This document shows positions 8,392 to 18,110 of a DNA stretch of 64,000 nt, in pieces. Position 1 is the first letter of the stretch; every line of letters starts with the position of its first letter. Under the pieces are notes generated by a model, which was given only the letters and a program-made list of their open reading frames with translations, had not been told where the DNA came from and ran no database searches. Source of the stretch: Betaproteobacteria bacterium (GTDB taxonomy: Bacteria; Pseudomonadota; Gammaproteobacteria; Burkholderiales; SG8-39); contig SCTY01000056.1 in NCBI GenBank assembly GCA_004297625.1, positions 1 to 64,000 on the forward strand. Reading direction: 5' to 3'. A program made the position numbers and the translations under genes.

Positions 8392-9531
8392 TTATTCCTT
8401 CAGGCGCAAACCGCGCGATTTTAGCCGTTTGACCGCGTCTGCGTCGAACCCCCATTGCGCCAGCGCCTGCGCTCCGCCCTCGCCGCGCTCGGGCGGCGCG
8501 CGGCGCACCGCGCCCGGCGTGCGCGAAAACCGCGGCGCCGGGGCCGGCTGCTCGACTCTTGCGACGTTGACGAAACTCTTCCTCGAAACGGCCTGCGGAT
8601 GCGCGCGCGCTTCGGAAAAGGACAGCAGCGGTGCGAAGCAGGCGTCCGAGCCCTCGAGCACCCGGCACCACTCGTCGCGCGTCTTGCTTTTGAAGGTCTG
8701 CGCGAACTTCTCCCGCATCTCGGGCCAGCGCGAGCGGTCATGCTGTGGCAGGTTCACCAAATCCAATTTCTTCAGTAATTCTTCATAAAAACGGCTCTCG
8801 ATCGCGCCGATCGAGACATACTTGCCGTCCTTCGTCTCATACACGTCGTACCAGGGCGCGCCGGTGTCCAGGATGTTGACGCCGCGCTCTTCCGACCAGC
8901 TTCCGGAGGCGAGGTAGCCCGAGAACATCGCCGCGAGGAGCGAGGCCCCGTCGACCATCGCGGCGTCGATCACCTGCCCCTTGCCGGAGCGGCGCGCCTC
9001 GACGAGCGCGCAAGCGACGCCGAAGCCGAGCAGCATGCCGCCGCCGCCGAAGTCGCCGATCAGGTTGAGCGGCGGCACCGGGGCCTCGCCTTTGCGGCCG
9101 AAGGCGTTCAGCACGCCGGCGAGCGCGATGTAGTTGATGTCGTGCCCCGCGCGCGGGGCGAGCGGGCCTTCCTGTCCCCAGCCGGTCATGCGCCCGTACA
9201 CGAGGCGGGGATTGCGCGCGAGCGCCGCCTCCGGACCGAGGCCGAGACGCTCCATCACCCCCGGCCGGAAGCCCTCGATGAGGACGTCCGCGCGCTCGAC
9301 GAGCTCCAGGCACACTTCCTTTGCGCCGGGAGATTTGAGATCGAGCGCGACCGAGCGTTTGCCGCGCATCATGACGTCGTACCAGCGCTCGGGCTTGAGG
9401 CCGAGGTCGGTGGAGGCCGGCCGGTCCACGACGATCACGTCCGCGCCCATGTCGGCGAGCAGCATGCCTGCGAACGGGGCCGGCCCGATCGCTTCGAATT
9501 CAAGTACCTTGATTCCGCTGAGCGGGCCCAT
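8392..9531 (-). CDS. Family III CoA-transferase (CaiB/BaiF), alpha-methylacyl-CoA racemase-like
   Basis: A 379-residue family III CoA-transferase fold protein: LSGIKVLEFEAIGPAPFAG at the N-terminus, ADMGADVIVVDRP, RGKRSVALDLK and GRMTGWGQEGPLA. The racemase branch is suggested by AGHDINYIALAGVL followed by DFGGGGMLLGFG, which hold the His/Asp pair of AMACR-type enzymes. The likely role is epimerisation of 2-methylacyl-CoA esters or CoA transfer between acids. ATG 9531 is preferred to the in-frame GTG at 9534. It diverges from the next gene with only 16 bp between the start codons. Confidence 0.87.
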   Translation of the reverse strand: MGPLSGIKVLEFEAIGPAPFAGMLLADMGADVIVVDRPASTDLGLKPERWYDVMMRGKRSVALDLKSPGAKEVCLELVERADVLIEGFRPGVMERLGLGPEAALARNPRLVYGRMTGWGQEGPLAPRAGHDINYIALAGVLNAFGRKGEAPVPPLNLIGDFGGGGMLLGFGVACALVEARRSGKGQVIDAAMVDGASLLAAMFSGYLASGSWSEERGVNILDTGAPWYDVYETKDGKYVSIGAIESRFYEELLKKLDLVNLPQHDRSRWPEMREKFAQTFKSKTRDEWCRVLEGSDACFAPLLSFSEARAHPQAVSRKSFVNVARVEQPAPAPRFSRTPGAVRRAPPERGEGGAQALAQWGFDADAVKRLKSRGLRLKE

Positions 9532-9547
9532 CACCCGATAATACCGA

Positions 9548-10342
9548 ATGGGCGCACGCTATCCCGAACGCATCGTCTGCCTCACCGAAGAAACCACCGA
9601 GACGCTCTACCTCCTGGGAGAGGAGCGGCGCATCGTCGGCATCTCCGGCTACACCGTGCGGCCGCCGCGCGCGCGGCGCGAGAAGCCGCGCATCTCCGCG
9701 TTTCTGTCGGCCAGGACAGAGAAGATCGTTGAATTGAAACCCGACCTGGTGCTCGGCTTTTCCGATCTCCAGGCCGATATCGCGCGCGATCTTGCGAAGG
9801 CCGGCTTGAACGTCATGCTGTTCAACCAGCGCTCGGTCGACGAGATCCTGTCGATGATTTTGACCCTGTCGGCCATGGTCGGTGCTGGCGAAAAAGGGCG
9901 AGCGCTGGTTTCACGGCTCGAAGAGAATTTGGCTGCGATAAAGGCACAGGCCGAAGCCTTTCCACGGCGCCCGCGCGTTTATTTCGAGGAATGGGACGAG
10001 CCGATGATCAGCGCCATCCGCTGGGTGAGCGAGCTGATCGACGTCGCCGGCGGCGAGGACGTTTTTTCCGAGCTTTCACGCTCGCAATCGGCTGCGGGCC
10101 GCGTCATCGCCAACGCGGGCTGGGTTGTGGAAAAACAGCCCGAGGTGATTCTCGGCTCCTGGTGCGGCAAGAAATTCCGCCCGGAGCGCGTGGCCGCGCG
10201 CCCCGGCTGGCAAGCCATTCCCGCGGTGAGGGAAAACCGGCTGTTCGAGATCAAGTCGGCCGACATCCTGCAGCCCGGCCCGGCGGCGCTCACCGACGGC
10301 GTGCGCCGCATCCACGAGATTCTCAGGGAGTTTGTTTACTGA
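9548..10342 (+). CDS. BtuF-like metal/corrinoid-binding protein without an obvious signal peptide
   Basis: A 264-residue helical-backbone metal receptor fold (periplasmic binding protein class III), as in BtuF and siderophore-binding proteins: RIVCLTEETTETLYLLG, GISGYTVRPP, KPDLVLGFSDLQADIARDL, WVSELIDVAGGEDVF and WQAIPAVRENRLFEI. Exported homologues carry a signal peptide or lipobox, but this one begins directly with the domain. ATG 9548 follows the divergent gene by 16 bp, leaving no room for an upstream signal sequence in frame. It may act in the cytoplasm or may have lost export. Its 3' end overlaps the convergent MscS gene by 7 nt. Confidence 0.82.
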   Translation: MGARYPERIVCLTEETTETLYLLGEERRIVGISGYTVRPPRARREKPRISAFLSARTEKIVELKPDLVLGFSDLQADIARDLAKAGLNVMLFNQRSVDEILSMILTLSAMVGAGEKGRALVSRLEENLAAIKAQAEAFPRRPRVYFEEWDEPMISAIRWVSELIDVAGGEDVFSELSRSQSAAGRVIANAGWVVEKQPEVILGSWCGKKFRPERVAARPGWQAIPAVRENRLFEIKSADILQPGPAALTDGVRRIHEILREFVY

Positions 10343-11235
10343 GTCGCTACATGAAAGGCGGGCGCGCGCCCCTCCTTGTCGCTGCCCGCATACACGGTGA
10401 GATGCGGGTACGGAATCTCGATGCCGCGCTCGTCATAGGCCTTTTTCAGGCGCTTGAGGAATTCGCGTTTGACGTTCCACTGCTGGATCGGCGGCACGAC
10501 CCTCAAGCGCGCGCGCAGGATCACCGCCGAGTCGTCCCAGCGCTCCACGCCGATGATCTCGATGTCCTCCGGCATCTTGTCTCGCCACGCGGGGTCGTCG
10601 CGCATCGCCCGGGCGACTTCCCGCATCACTGCCAGCCCCTCGTCCGGGTCCTCGCGATAGGCGACGCCCGCGTCGATGACCGCCTGCGCAAAGCCGCGCG
10701 TCATGTTGGTCACGGTCGTGATCTCGCCGTTCGGCACGAAATGGACATGGCCGTCGAAGTTGCGCAGCCGTACGTAGCGCAGCGTCACTTCCTCGACCAG
10801 CCCGCTCAGCCCGGCGACCTGCACCACGTCGCCCTCGCGGATCTGGTCGTCGAGGAGGATGAAAAAGCCGCCGAGGAAGTTCTTGATCAGGCTTTGCGCG
10901 CCGAAGCCGATGGCGACGCCGGCAACGCCGGCGGTGGCAAGGATCGGCGCCACCGAGATGCCCAGCTCGCCAAGGACCAGCGTGCCCGCGACGATGACGA
11001 TGACGATCGCGGCGGTGTTGCGGAACACGCGCGCCAGCGTCTCGATGCGCGCCACCTCGTCGTGGCCGGTGCGCCGCTGCATGTAGGCCCGGAACAGGCG
11101 GATGAGGCGCGCGGAAACCGCCTGCAGCACCCAGGCGAGCACGAGGATCGCGACGATGCGCAGCGTCTGCACCACGACCGCCCGCGTTTCCGGGTCGATG
11201 TCGCGGTAAAACGAAATCAGGTCTTGCATCGGCAT
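10336..11235 (-). CDS. Small-conductance mechanosensitive channel (MscS family)
   Basis: A 299-residue MscS-family protein with three N-terminal membrane segments, the pore-lining helix with the GVAGVAIGFGAQSLIKNFLGG motif (about residues 105-125), then the beta domain (DDQIREGDVVQVAGLSGLVEE) and the C-terminal cytoplasmic vestibule. It opens under membrane tension to release solutes during hypo-osmotic shock. Both possible ATG starts (11235 and 11229) fall inside a 13-bp perfect inverted repeat, so translation may be structure-controlled. Confidence 0.9.
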   Translation of the reverse strand: MPMQDLISFYRDIDPETRAVVVQTLRIVAILVLAWVLQAVSARLIRLFRAYMQRRTGHDEVARIETLARVFRNTAAIVIVIVAGTLVLGELGISVAPILATAGVAGVAIGFGAQSLIKNFLGGFFILLDDQIREGDVVQVAGLSGLVEEVTLRYVRLRNFDGHVHFVPNGEITTVTNMTRGFAQAVIDAGVAYREDPDEGLAVMREVARAMRDDPAWRDKMPEDIEIIGVERWDDSAVILRARLRVVPPIQQWNVKREFLKRLKKAYDERGIEIPYPHLTVYAGSDKEGRAPAFHVATQ

Positions 11236-11262
11236 TCCCCCTTCTGAACGGGAATGCCGATG
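11227..11262 (-). promoter_or_regulatory. Hairpin enclosing the ribosome-binding site and start of the MscS gene
   Basis: A perfect 13-bp inverted repeat, CATCGGCATTCCC (11227-11239) with its complement at 11250-11262, has a 10-nt loop. In the transcript of the channel gene the loop and 3' arm contain the purine-rich Shine-Dalgarno region and both candidate ATG codons. No T-run follows, so a simple terminator is less likely than occlusion of translation initiation. That function is inferred from position. Confidence 0.5.
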
Positions 11263-11270
11263 CTAACGCT

Positions 11271-12098
11271 TCAGTGCAGCCCGAGCGAAGCCTCGATGTT
11301 GCGCACCAATGCGACCAGGCGCGGCCCGATGTCGTCCTCGAGCTGGCCCTTCTTCACCATGAATGCCGGCACGCCGCAATTGAAGGCGACGATCTCGCCG
11401 TCGACGGTGCGCCGCATCGGCACGCCGACCGCGAAGTGCTCGCGGCGCAGCTCGCCCATCGAGGCGCAGAAGCCGCGCGCGCGGATGTCTTCGAGCGCCT
11501 TGTCGATCGACGGGCGGAATTTGCGGTAGCTCTCCGGCTCCTTCACCTTCATCTGGTTGAGCACCGCCTCGCGCTCCGGCGGCGTGCACGCCGCGAGGAA
11601 GGCGCGGCCGATCACCGATTGCGAGATCGGTACCGAGGTGCCGATGTCCGGCAGCGTGGTGATGGCGCTGCCGTTGCGGCAGGATTCGACGTACACCATG
11701 TTCAGGCGGTCGCGCACGCCCATCGACACCCAGCCGTTGCAGTAATCGGCGAGCTCTTTCATCATGGGGCGCGCCACCTGGCGCACGTTCATCGAGGCGA
11801 GCAGCGGATAGCCGATGGACAGCACCGCCGAGCCGAGCTGGTACTTGCCCAGCCGCATGTTGTGGCGCAGGTAGCCGAGTTTCGTCAGCGTGTAGGTAAG
11901 ACGCGACACGGTGGGCTTGGGCAGTCCGGTGCGCACCGAGATTTCCTTGTTGCCGAGCAGCGGCTCGAGCGGGGTGAAGCAGCGCAGCACCTCCAGACCG
12001 CGCGCTAGGGTGGTGGCGAATTGCCGGTCGCCTTCGTGCTCGTAGCTGAATGTTCCGGTAGGCTGCGAAAGGGGTGCCGTGGCTTCGGGTGCGCCCAT
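11271..12098 (-). CDS. IclR family transcriptional regulator
   Basis: A 275-residue IclR-type regulator: an N-terminal winged helix-turn-helix (about residues 28-85: TTLARGLEVLRCF, ISVRTGLPKPTVSRLTYTL) and a C-terminal ligand domain with SQSVIGRAFLAA, RARGFCASMGE and VAFNCGVPAF. IclR proteins bind short palindromes and sense small carboxylates. It is divergent from the SDR/acyl-CoA dehydrogenase operon, whose start codon lies in a 17-bp palindrome at 12222-12238, the probable operator. The N-terminus carries a 27-residue extension before the DNA-binding domain. Confidence 0.9.
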   Translation of the reverse strand: MGAPEATAPLSQPTGTFSYEHEGDRQFATTLARGLEVLRCFTPLEPLLGNKEISVRTGLPKPTVSRLTYTLTKLGYLRHNMRLGKYQLGSAVLSIGYPLLASMNVRQVARPMMKELADYCNGWVSMGVRDRLNMVYVESCRNGSAITTLPDIGTSVPISQSVIGRAFLAACTPPEREAVLNQMKVKEPESYRKFRPSIDKALEDIRARGFCASMGELRREHFAVGVPMRRTVDGEIVAFNCGVPAFMVKKGQLEDDIGPRLVALVRNIEASLGLH

Positions 12099-12221
12099 CG
12101 AAAAAGCTCTCCTCGGTTTCGTTCTGTGGTTTGTGGTTTCTGGTTTCTGGGGATGCAGCAGACTTGCTGGCGTTTCGATATTCTGTCGGCGGAGCCTTGG
12201 CTGTCAACTTAGTCGTATCAA

Positions 12222-12238
12222 ATTTCACATAGTGAAAT
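12222..12238. promoter_or_regulatory. Putative IclR operator overlapping the SDR start codon
   Basis: ATTTCACATAGTGAAAT is a perfect palindrome with 7-bp arms and 3-bp spacer, between the divergent IclR and SDR genes. Read on the minus strand it matches 13 of 17 positions of the site at 44982-44998 beside the second IclR gene. The SDR GTG start (12232-12234) lies within the right arm. A -10-like TATCAA sits at 12216-12221, which would give an almost leaderless mRNA. Confidence 0.6.
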
Positions 12239-13001
12239 CTACCTCCCTCTTCGATTTGCGCGGCAAAGTGGCGTTGGTGACCGGCTCGACGCGCGGCATC
12301 GGAAGATCGATTGCCGAAGAGCTCGGGCGCGCCGGCGCGAAGGTGAGCCTCTCGAGCCGCAAGAAGCCAGCGTGCGAAGAAGCGCGCCTTGACCTCGAGC
12401 AACAGGGAATCGAGGTCATCGCGCGCCCCTGCAACGTATCGCGCAAGGAGGAGCTGCAGGCGCTCGTCGATGCTACGCGCGAGCGTTGGGGCGCGATCGA
12501 TATCGTCGTTTCAAACGCGGCGTCGAATCCCTATTACGGTGCGCTCGCTTCGATTTCGGACGAGGCGTTCGACAAGACGATGAGCAACAACGTGAAGAGC
12601 GCGCTGTGGCTCGCCGGCATGACGCTCGAGCACATGGCGAGCCGCGGCGGCGGCAGCTTCATTCTGGTCGGCTCTGTCGGCGGTCTCGTCGCCAACACGG
12701 TGATCGGCGCCTACGGCGTCTCCAAGGCGGCGGCCCATCACCTGGTGCGCAACCTCGCCGCCGAATGGGGACCCAGAAACGTGCGCGTCAACGCCATCGC
12801 GCCGGGGCTGGTCAAAACCGACTTCGCCCGCGCGCTGTGGGAAGACGAAGCGCGCGCCGCCGAACGCATCCGGGCGACGCCGCTGCGCCGGCTCGGCGAG
12901 CCGCGCGACATCGGCGGCATTGCCGTTTTCCTCGCCTCGGAGGCGGCGGCGTTCATCACCGGGCAGTGCATCGTCGCCGACGGCGGCGTTACCATTCTCT
13001 G

Positions 13002-13002
<1 letters not shown>
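12232..13002 (+). CDS. SDR family oxidoreductase
   Basis: A 256-residue classical short-chain dehydrogenase: the NAD(P)-binding TGSTRGIGRSI (about residues 17-27), NAAS equivalent SNAAS, catalytic Ser in VGSVGG, YGVSK catalytic Tyr/Lys and the C-terminal GQCIVADGG. It probably oxidises a 3-hydroxyacyl-CoA or a cyclic alcohol in the route served by the following dehydrogenases. No ATG precedes the Rossmann motif at the right distance, and GTG 12232 gives the usual N-terminal length. It opens the operon under the likely IclR operator, and its stop overlaps the next start by 1 nt. Confidence 0.88.
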
Positions 13003-14128
<1,126 letters not shown>

Positions 14129-14132
<4 letters not shown>

Positions 14133-15202
14133 ACTTCGATTACAACGAAGAGCAGCAGCTGCTCGCCGACTCGGTCCGGCGCTTCCTCGCCAAGGACTAC
14201 GGTTTCGAGGCCCGCAAGAAGATCGTCGCCTCGGCGCAGGGCTATTCGCCGCAGGTGTGGGCGACTTTCGCGCAGATGGGCCTCACCGGCCTGCCGTTTC
14301 CCGCGGAATTCGGCGGCTTCGGCGGCGGCGCGATCGACCTCGTGAACGTGATGGAGGCGTTCGGCGAGGCGCTGGTGGTCGAGCCGTATCTGCCGACGTT
14401 GATGGCCGGACGGGCAATCGCGCGCAGCCCTCTGGCGAAATCCGTTCTGCCGGCGGTGATCGAAGGCAGGATGAAGCTCGCCTTCGCGCACATCGAGAAG
14501 GGCGCACGCTACGATCTTTCGAAGATAAGTACCACGGCAAGAAAGTCCGGCGACGCATGGCTCCTGCAGGGCGAGAAGTCTGCGGTGCTCGGCGCCCCGA
14601 TGGCCGACAAGCTGGTCGTCTCCGCCAGGACGCAAAACGGCATCGAGCTTTTCCTCGTGGAAAAGGAGAGGGTAAAAGCGCTCACGACGCTCGACGAGAT
14701 GCGAGCGGCGGAGCTCACGCTCAAAGCGACGAAAGCCGAGCCGCTCGGCGGCGACCTGGAGCTCGTGGAGGAAATCACCGACTTCGCCAGCGCGCTCGCG
14801 TGCGCCGAGGCGGTAGGCGCCATGAAATTCGCCTGCGATACGACGCTCGAGTACCTCAAGACGCGCAAGCAGTTCGGCGTGCCGATCGGCACCTTCCAGG
14901 CGCTGCAGCACCGGATGGTCGACATGTTCATCGCGCAGGAGCAGGCAAGATCGATGGCCTGCCTCGCCTGCTCGAAGGTGGACCAGTCCGAAAACGCGAA
15001 ACAGCGCGCCCGTGCGGTGTCGGCCGCGAAGATCAAGATCGCCGACAACGCCCGCCACGTCAGCCAGGAGAGCGTGCAGCTCCACGGCGGCATGGGCATG
15101 AGCGAGGAGCTCAAGGTGAGCCACACCTTCCGACGCCTTACCGTGATCGCCGGCCAGTTCGGCGACGCGGACCATCACCTCGCGCGCTTCGCCGCCCTGT
15201 AG
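14129..15202 (+). CDS. Acyl-CoA dehydrogenase, small (non-catalytic-type) subunit
   Basis: A 357-residue acyl-CoA dehydrogenase-fold protein resembling PimD-type small subunits. It keeps the C-terminal four-helix part (TLEYLKTRKQFGVPIGTFQA and SVQLHGGMGMSEE). Neither catalytic glutamate position is filled: SALACAEAVGAM lacks the alternative base and the C-terminus reads TVIAGQFGDADHHL. With the catalytic partner immediately upstream, this suggests a heteromeric dehydrogenase like those of pimelate or steroid side-chain catabolism. The start overlaps the preceding stop (ATGA). Confidence 0.86.
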
Positions 15203-16192
15203 ATGGAAAACCGGCGCGTGGTGCTCGCCAGCCGTCCTGCCGGCTGGGTGACCGAAGATAATTTCCGCATCGAATCCTGCCCGCTGCCCGTAGCGGGGCA
15301 GGGCGAGGTGCTGGTGAGGAACCTGTGGCTCTCGCTCGACCCGTACATGCGCGGTCGCATGAGCGACGCCAATAGCTACGTCAAGGGCGTCGACATCGGC
15401 GAGCTGATGGTCGGGCAGACGGTTGGCGAAGTGCTCGACTCGAGGAACGAGCACTTCAAGAAAGGCGACAAGGTCCTCACCCAGCTCGGCTGGCAGCTTT
15501 ATGGAGTGGCCAAAGAGCTGACGAAAATCGAAAGGACCGACGTTCCTCTTTCGTACTGCCTCGGCGTCCTCGGAATGCCGGGATTTACCGCCTACTTCGG
15601 CCTGAAGGAAATCGGCCAGCCCAAGGCGGGCGAAACGGTGGTGGTCTCGGCCGCTTCCGGCGCGGTGGGCAGCGTGGTCGGCCAGCTCGCAAGACTCTGG
15701 GGCTGCCGCGCGGTCGGCATCGCTGGCGGCGCGCAGAAATGCGAGTACGTCACGCGCGAGCTCGGCTTCGATGCCTGCGTGGACCACAAGGCGGGCAACC
15801 TGCGGCGCGATCTCGAGCGGGCGTGTCCGAAGGGAGTCGACGTCTACTTCGACAACGTCGGCGGCGAGATCCTCGATACGCTGCTCGCGCGCATGAATCT
15901 CTTCGGGCGCGTCGTCGTATGCGGCACGATTTCCGATTACAACGCAACCGAGCCCTACCGCGTCCGCAACCTGCGGGCGATTCTCGTGAACCGCCTCAAG
16001 ATGCAAGGCATGATCGTGTTCGACTGGCGGGCGCGCTACGGCGAGGCGCTCGCGGCGCTCGCCGGTTACCTTGCGCAAGGCAAGCTCAAGTACCGCGAAT
16101 CGGTGATCGAAGGGCTGGAAAACGCTCCGGCGGGCCTGATCGGACTTCTCAAGGGAAGCAATTTTGGAAAGCAGCTCGTCAAGCTCGGCTGA
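15203..16192 (+). CDS. CurA-like NADP-dependent oxidoreductase (MDR superfamily)
   Basis: A 329-residue zinc-independent medium-chain reductase of the leukotriene B4 dehydrogenase/curcumin reductase branch: the N-terminal LSLDPYMRGRMSD, GMPGFTAYFGL, the NADP-binding AASGAVGSVVGQLA (about residues 150-163) and DVYFDNVGGEILD. Family members reduce the double bond of alpha,beta-unsaturated ketones or enones. ATG begins on the base after the preceding stop. It fits as an enoyl or enone reductase step following the acyl-CoA dehydrogenase pair. Confidence 0.9.
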   Translation: MENRRVVLASRPAGWVTEDNFRIESCPLPVAGQGEVLVRNLWLSLDPYMRGRMSDANSYVKGVDIGELMVGQTVGEVLDSRNEHFKKGDKVLTQLGWQLYGVAKELTKIERTDVPLSYCLGVLGMPGFTAYFGLKEIGQPKAGETVVVSAASGAVGSVVGQLARLWGCRAVGIAGGAQKCEYVTRELGFDACVDHKAGNLRRDLERACPKGVDVYFDNVGGEILDTLLARMNLFGRVVVCGTISDYNATEPYRVRNLRAILVNRLKMQGMIVFDWRARYGEALAALAGYLAQGKLKYRESVIEGLENAPAGLIGLLKGSNFGKQLVKLG

Positions 16193-16595
16193 GTACGCGG
16201 GCTTCTGGCAGCGCCTTGCCGCTTTCGTGATCGACTGGCTGATCGTCTCGGTCATCTCGGTGCCGCTGATGACGGTTTTCTTCGGCGCCGAGTTTTTTTC
16301 GCTCGAAGCGGCGGGCGCCTGGGAGCTCGCCACGGCGCTCGTCGTGGCCGCTGCGGTGATCGGCTTCTGGCGCTATTGCGGCGCCACGCCGGGCAAGATT
16401 GCGATGGACATCAAGATCGTGGACGCCAAGACCGGCGGGCCGCCGAGCACGGCGCGGCTGGTGGTGCGGTTCCTGTGCTACTTCCTGTCGGCTGCGCCGC
16501 TTTATCTCGGCTTCCTGTGGATCGCAATCGACCGGCGAAAACAGGGCTGGCACGATAAGATCGCCGGCACCGTAGTCATCGAGGAATTCGACTGA
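16164..16595 (+). CDS. RDD family membrane protein
   Basis: A 143-residue RDD protein: the Arg/Asp signature in GFWQRLAAFVIDWLIV near the N-terminus, three hydrophobic segments and the conserved ATPGKIAMDIKIVD. The function of the family is unclear; some members affect ion or osmotic tolerance. The TTG start at 16164 has AAGGGAAG ahead of it and overlaps the reductase gene by 29 nt. A serine-rich run precedes the RDD domain. It is followed by a GAGGAGG ribosome site for the GST gene. Confidence 0.82.
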   Translation: MESSSSSSAEYAGFWQRLAAFVIDWLIVSVISVPLMTVFFGAEFFSLEAAGAWELATALVVAAAVIGFWRYCGATPGKIAMDIKIVDAKTGGPPSTARLVVRFLCYFLSAAPLYLGFLWIAIDRRKQGWHDKIAGTVVIEEFD

Positions 16596-16606
16596 GGAGG
16601 CAGCGC

Positions 16607-17305
16607 TTGATCGACCTGTACACATGGCCGACACCCAACGGCCACAAGATCCACATCATGCTCGAGGAGACCGGGCTCGAATACCGGGTGCACCCGATCG
16701 ACATCGGCGCCGGCGACCAGTTCAAGCCGGAGTTCCTGGCCATCTCGCCGAACAACAAGATCCCGGCGATGATCGACCATCAGGGACCGGACGGCAAGCG
16801 CTTCGCGCTGGCGGAGTCGGGCGCGATGCTCTTCTATCTTGCCTCGAAGACCGGCAAGTTCCTGCCGCAGGACATCCGCAGCCGCTGGCAGGTGATGCAG
16901 TGGGTGATGTTCCAGATGGGGCATATCGGCCCGATGCTCGGCCAGGCGCATCACTTCCTGCAGTACGCGCCGGAGAAGATCGAGTACGCCATGAACCGCT
17001 ACCGCAACGAGGCGAACCGCCTCTACGGGGTCGTCAATCAACAATTAATGCAAAGTGAATGGATCGCGTGCGATGAATACACCATCGCGGACATGGCGAC
17101 GATGCCGTGGATGCGCGCGCCGGAGCGCCAGGGCGTGAACATCGACGAGTATCCGCACGTGAAGAAATGGCGCGACAAGATCGCGGGCCGGCCCGCGGTG
17201 AAGAAGGCGCTCGAGGTGCTCGCCGAGCGCCGGCGCGCGACGCCGGGGTTCAGCAAGGAGCAGGCGGAAGTGCTTTTCGGCGCGAAGCAATATGCTCGCC
17301 GGTAA
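16607..17305 (+). CDS. Glutathione S-transferase (Nu-class-like)
   Basis: A 232-residue soluble GST of the YghU/YfcG (Nu) type. The thioredoxin-like N-domain opens LYTWPTPNGHKIHIMLEE, whose TPNG turn supplies the glutathione-contacting Thr/Asn, then NNKIPAMIDH and LAESGAML. The helical C-domain ends WRDKIAGRPAVKKAL. Such enzymes reduce disulfides or peroxides or open epoxides. A TTG start is used, with GAGGAGG at 16594-16600. It overlaps the following SDR gene by 14 nt. Confidence 0.88.
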   Translation: MIDLYTWPTPNGHKIHIMLEETGLEYRVHPIDIGAGDQFKPEFLAISPNNKIPAMIDHQGPDGKRFALAESGAMLFYLASKTGKFLPQDIRSRWQVMQWVMFQMGHIGPMLGQAHHFLQYAPEKIEYAMNRYRNEANRLYGVVNQQLMQSEWIACDEYTIADMATMPWMRAPERQGVNIDEYPHVKKWRDKIAGRPAVKKALEVLAERRRATPGFSKEQAEVLFGAKQYARR

Positions 17306-18038
17306 GGTCGCCTGGATCACCGGCGGCGGCTCGGGGATCGGGCTCGGCGGCGGCATCGCGCTCGCGCGCGCCGGCGCGCACGTGGTGATCTCGGGACGAA
17401 ACCGCGAGACGCTCGCCGCGGCCGAGAAGCAGCTGCGCGCCGCAGGCCGCGGCGAGGCGATCGCGCTCGACGTGGCGGACAAGGAAGAGGTGGCGAAGGT
17501 CGCCGCGCGCATCGGCCGCGTCGACATCCTCGTGAACAGCGCCGGCATCAACAGCCCGAAGCGCAATTTCCACAACGTGTCGCTCGCCTCCTGGGACGAG
17601 ATCGTGGCGGTGAACCTCTCGGGAACGTTCTATTGCGTGAATGCCGTGCTGCCCGGCATGCGCAGCCGCAACGACGGGGTGATCATCAACATCGCCTCCT
17701 GGGCCGGGCGCTACGCGAGCACGCTGACCGGGCCGGGCTACAACGCCACCAAGCACGCGGTGATCGCGCTCACCGAGTCGATCAACATGGAGGAGGGCAG
17801 GCACGGCATCCGCGCGAGCTCGGTTCTTCCCGGAGAGGTCGCCACGCCGATCCTCGAGAAGCGGCCGGTGCCCCCGGCGCCCGAAGTGCGCGCGAAGATG
17901 CTGCAGGCCGAGGACCTCGGCAAGTCGATTCTCTTCATCGCCACGCTGCCGCCGCGCGCTTGCGTGAACGAGCTGATCATCAGCCCGACCTGGAACCGCT
18001 TCTACTTCGGCGGCTTCGAGTCCCCCCCGAAAGCATGA
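17292..18038 (+). CDS. SDR family oxidoreductase
   Basis: A 248-residue short-chain dehydrogenase: TGGGSGIGLGGGIALARAG nucleotide-binding segment (residues 10-28), VDILVNSAGI, active-site Ser in NIASWAG, and YNATK. The C-terminus (LPPRACVNELIISPTWNRFY) is that of the 3-ketoacyl-reductase-like NAD(P) group without the usual GG ending. It is the last gene of the IclR-linked operon, and a hairpin with a following T-rich stretch starts 6 nt after its stop. Substrate not determinable. Confidence 0.87.
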   Translation: MLAGKVAWITGGGSGIGLGGGIALARAGAHVVISGRNRETLAAAEKQLRAAGRGEAIALDVADKEEVAKVAARIGRVDILVNSAGINSPKRNFHNVSLASWDEIVAVNLSGTFYCVNAVLPGMRSRNDGVIINIASWAGRYASTLTGPGYNATKHAVIALTESINMEEGRHGIRASSVLPGEVATPILEKRPVPPAPEVRAKMLQAEDLGKSILFIATLPPRACVNELIISPTWNRFYFGGFESPPKA

Positions 18039-18043
18039 GGAGG

Positions 18044-18088
18044 GCAGCGGAGTAATTTTTCCCACAACGAGAAAATTACTCTGACTGC
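18044..18088. repeat. REP-like palindrome, probable terminator
   Basis: GAGTAATTTT (18050-18059) pairs perfectly with AAAATTACTC (18072-18081). Outer GCAG (18044-18047) and CTGC (18085-18088) extend it past a small internal loop, and TTTTCTTT follows. It lies directly after the operon's last stop and could end transcription. The composition (AT-rich arms in a GC-rich genome) differs from its surroundings and is like other dispersed palindromes in this window. Confidence 0.6.
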
Positions 18089-18110
18089 TTTTCTTTCCCT
18101 GCGGGTAGTC

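Noticed and set aside
9532..9534. GTG start one codon before the CoA-transferase ATG
   Set aside because: The following ATG gives the usual family N-terminus; the extra Met adds nothing.
10336..10342. Possible rho-independent terminator between the BtuF-like and MscS genes
   Set aside because: The genes overlap by 7 nt and no hairpin with a T-run is present.
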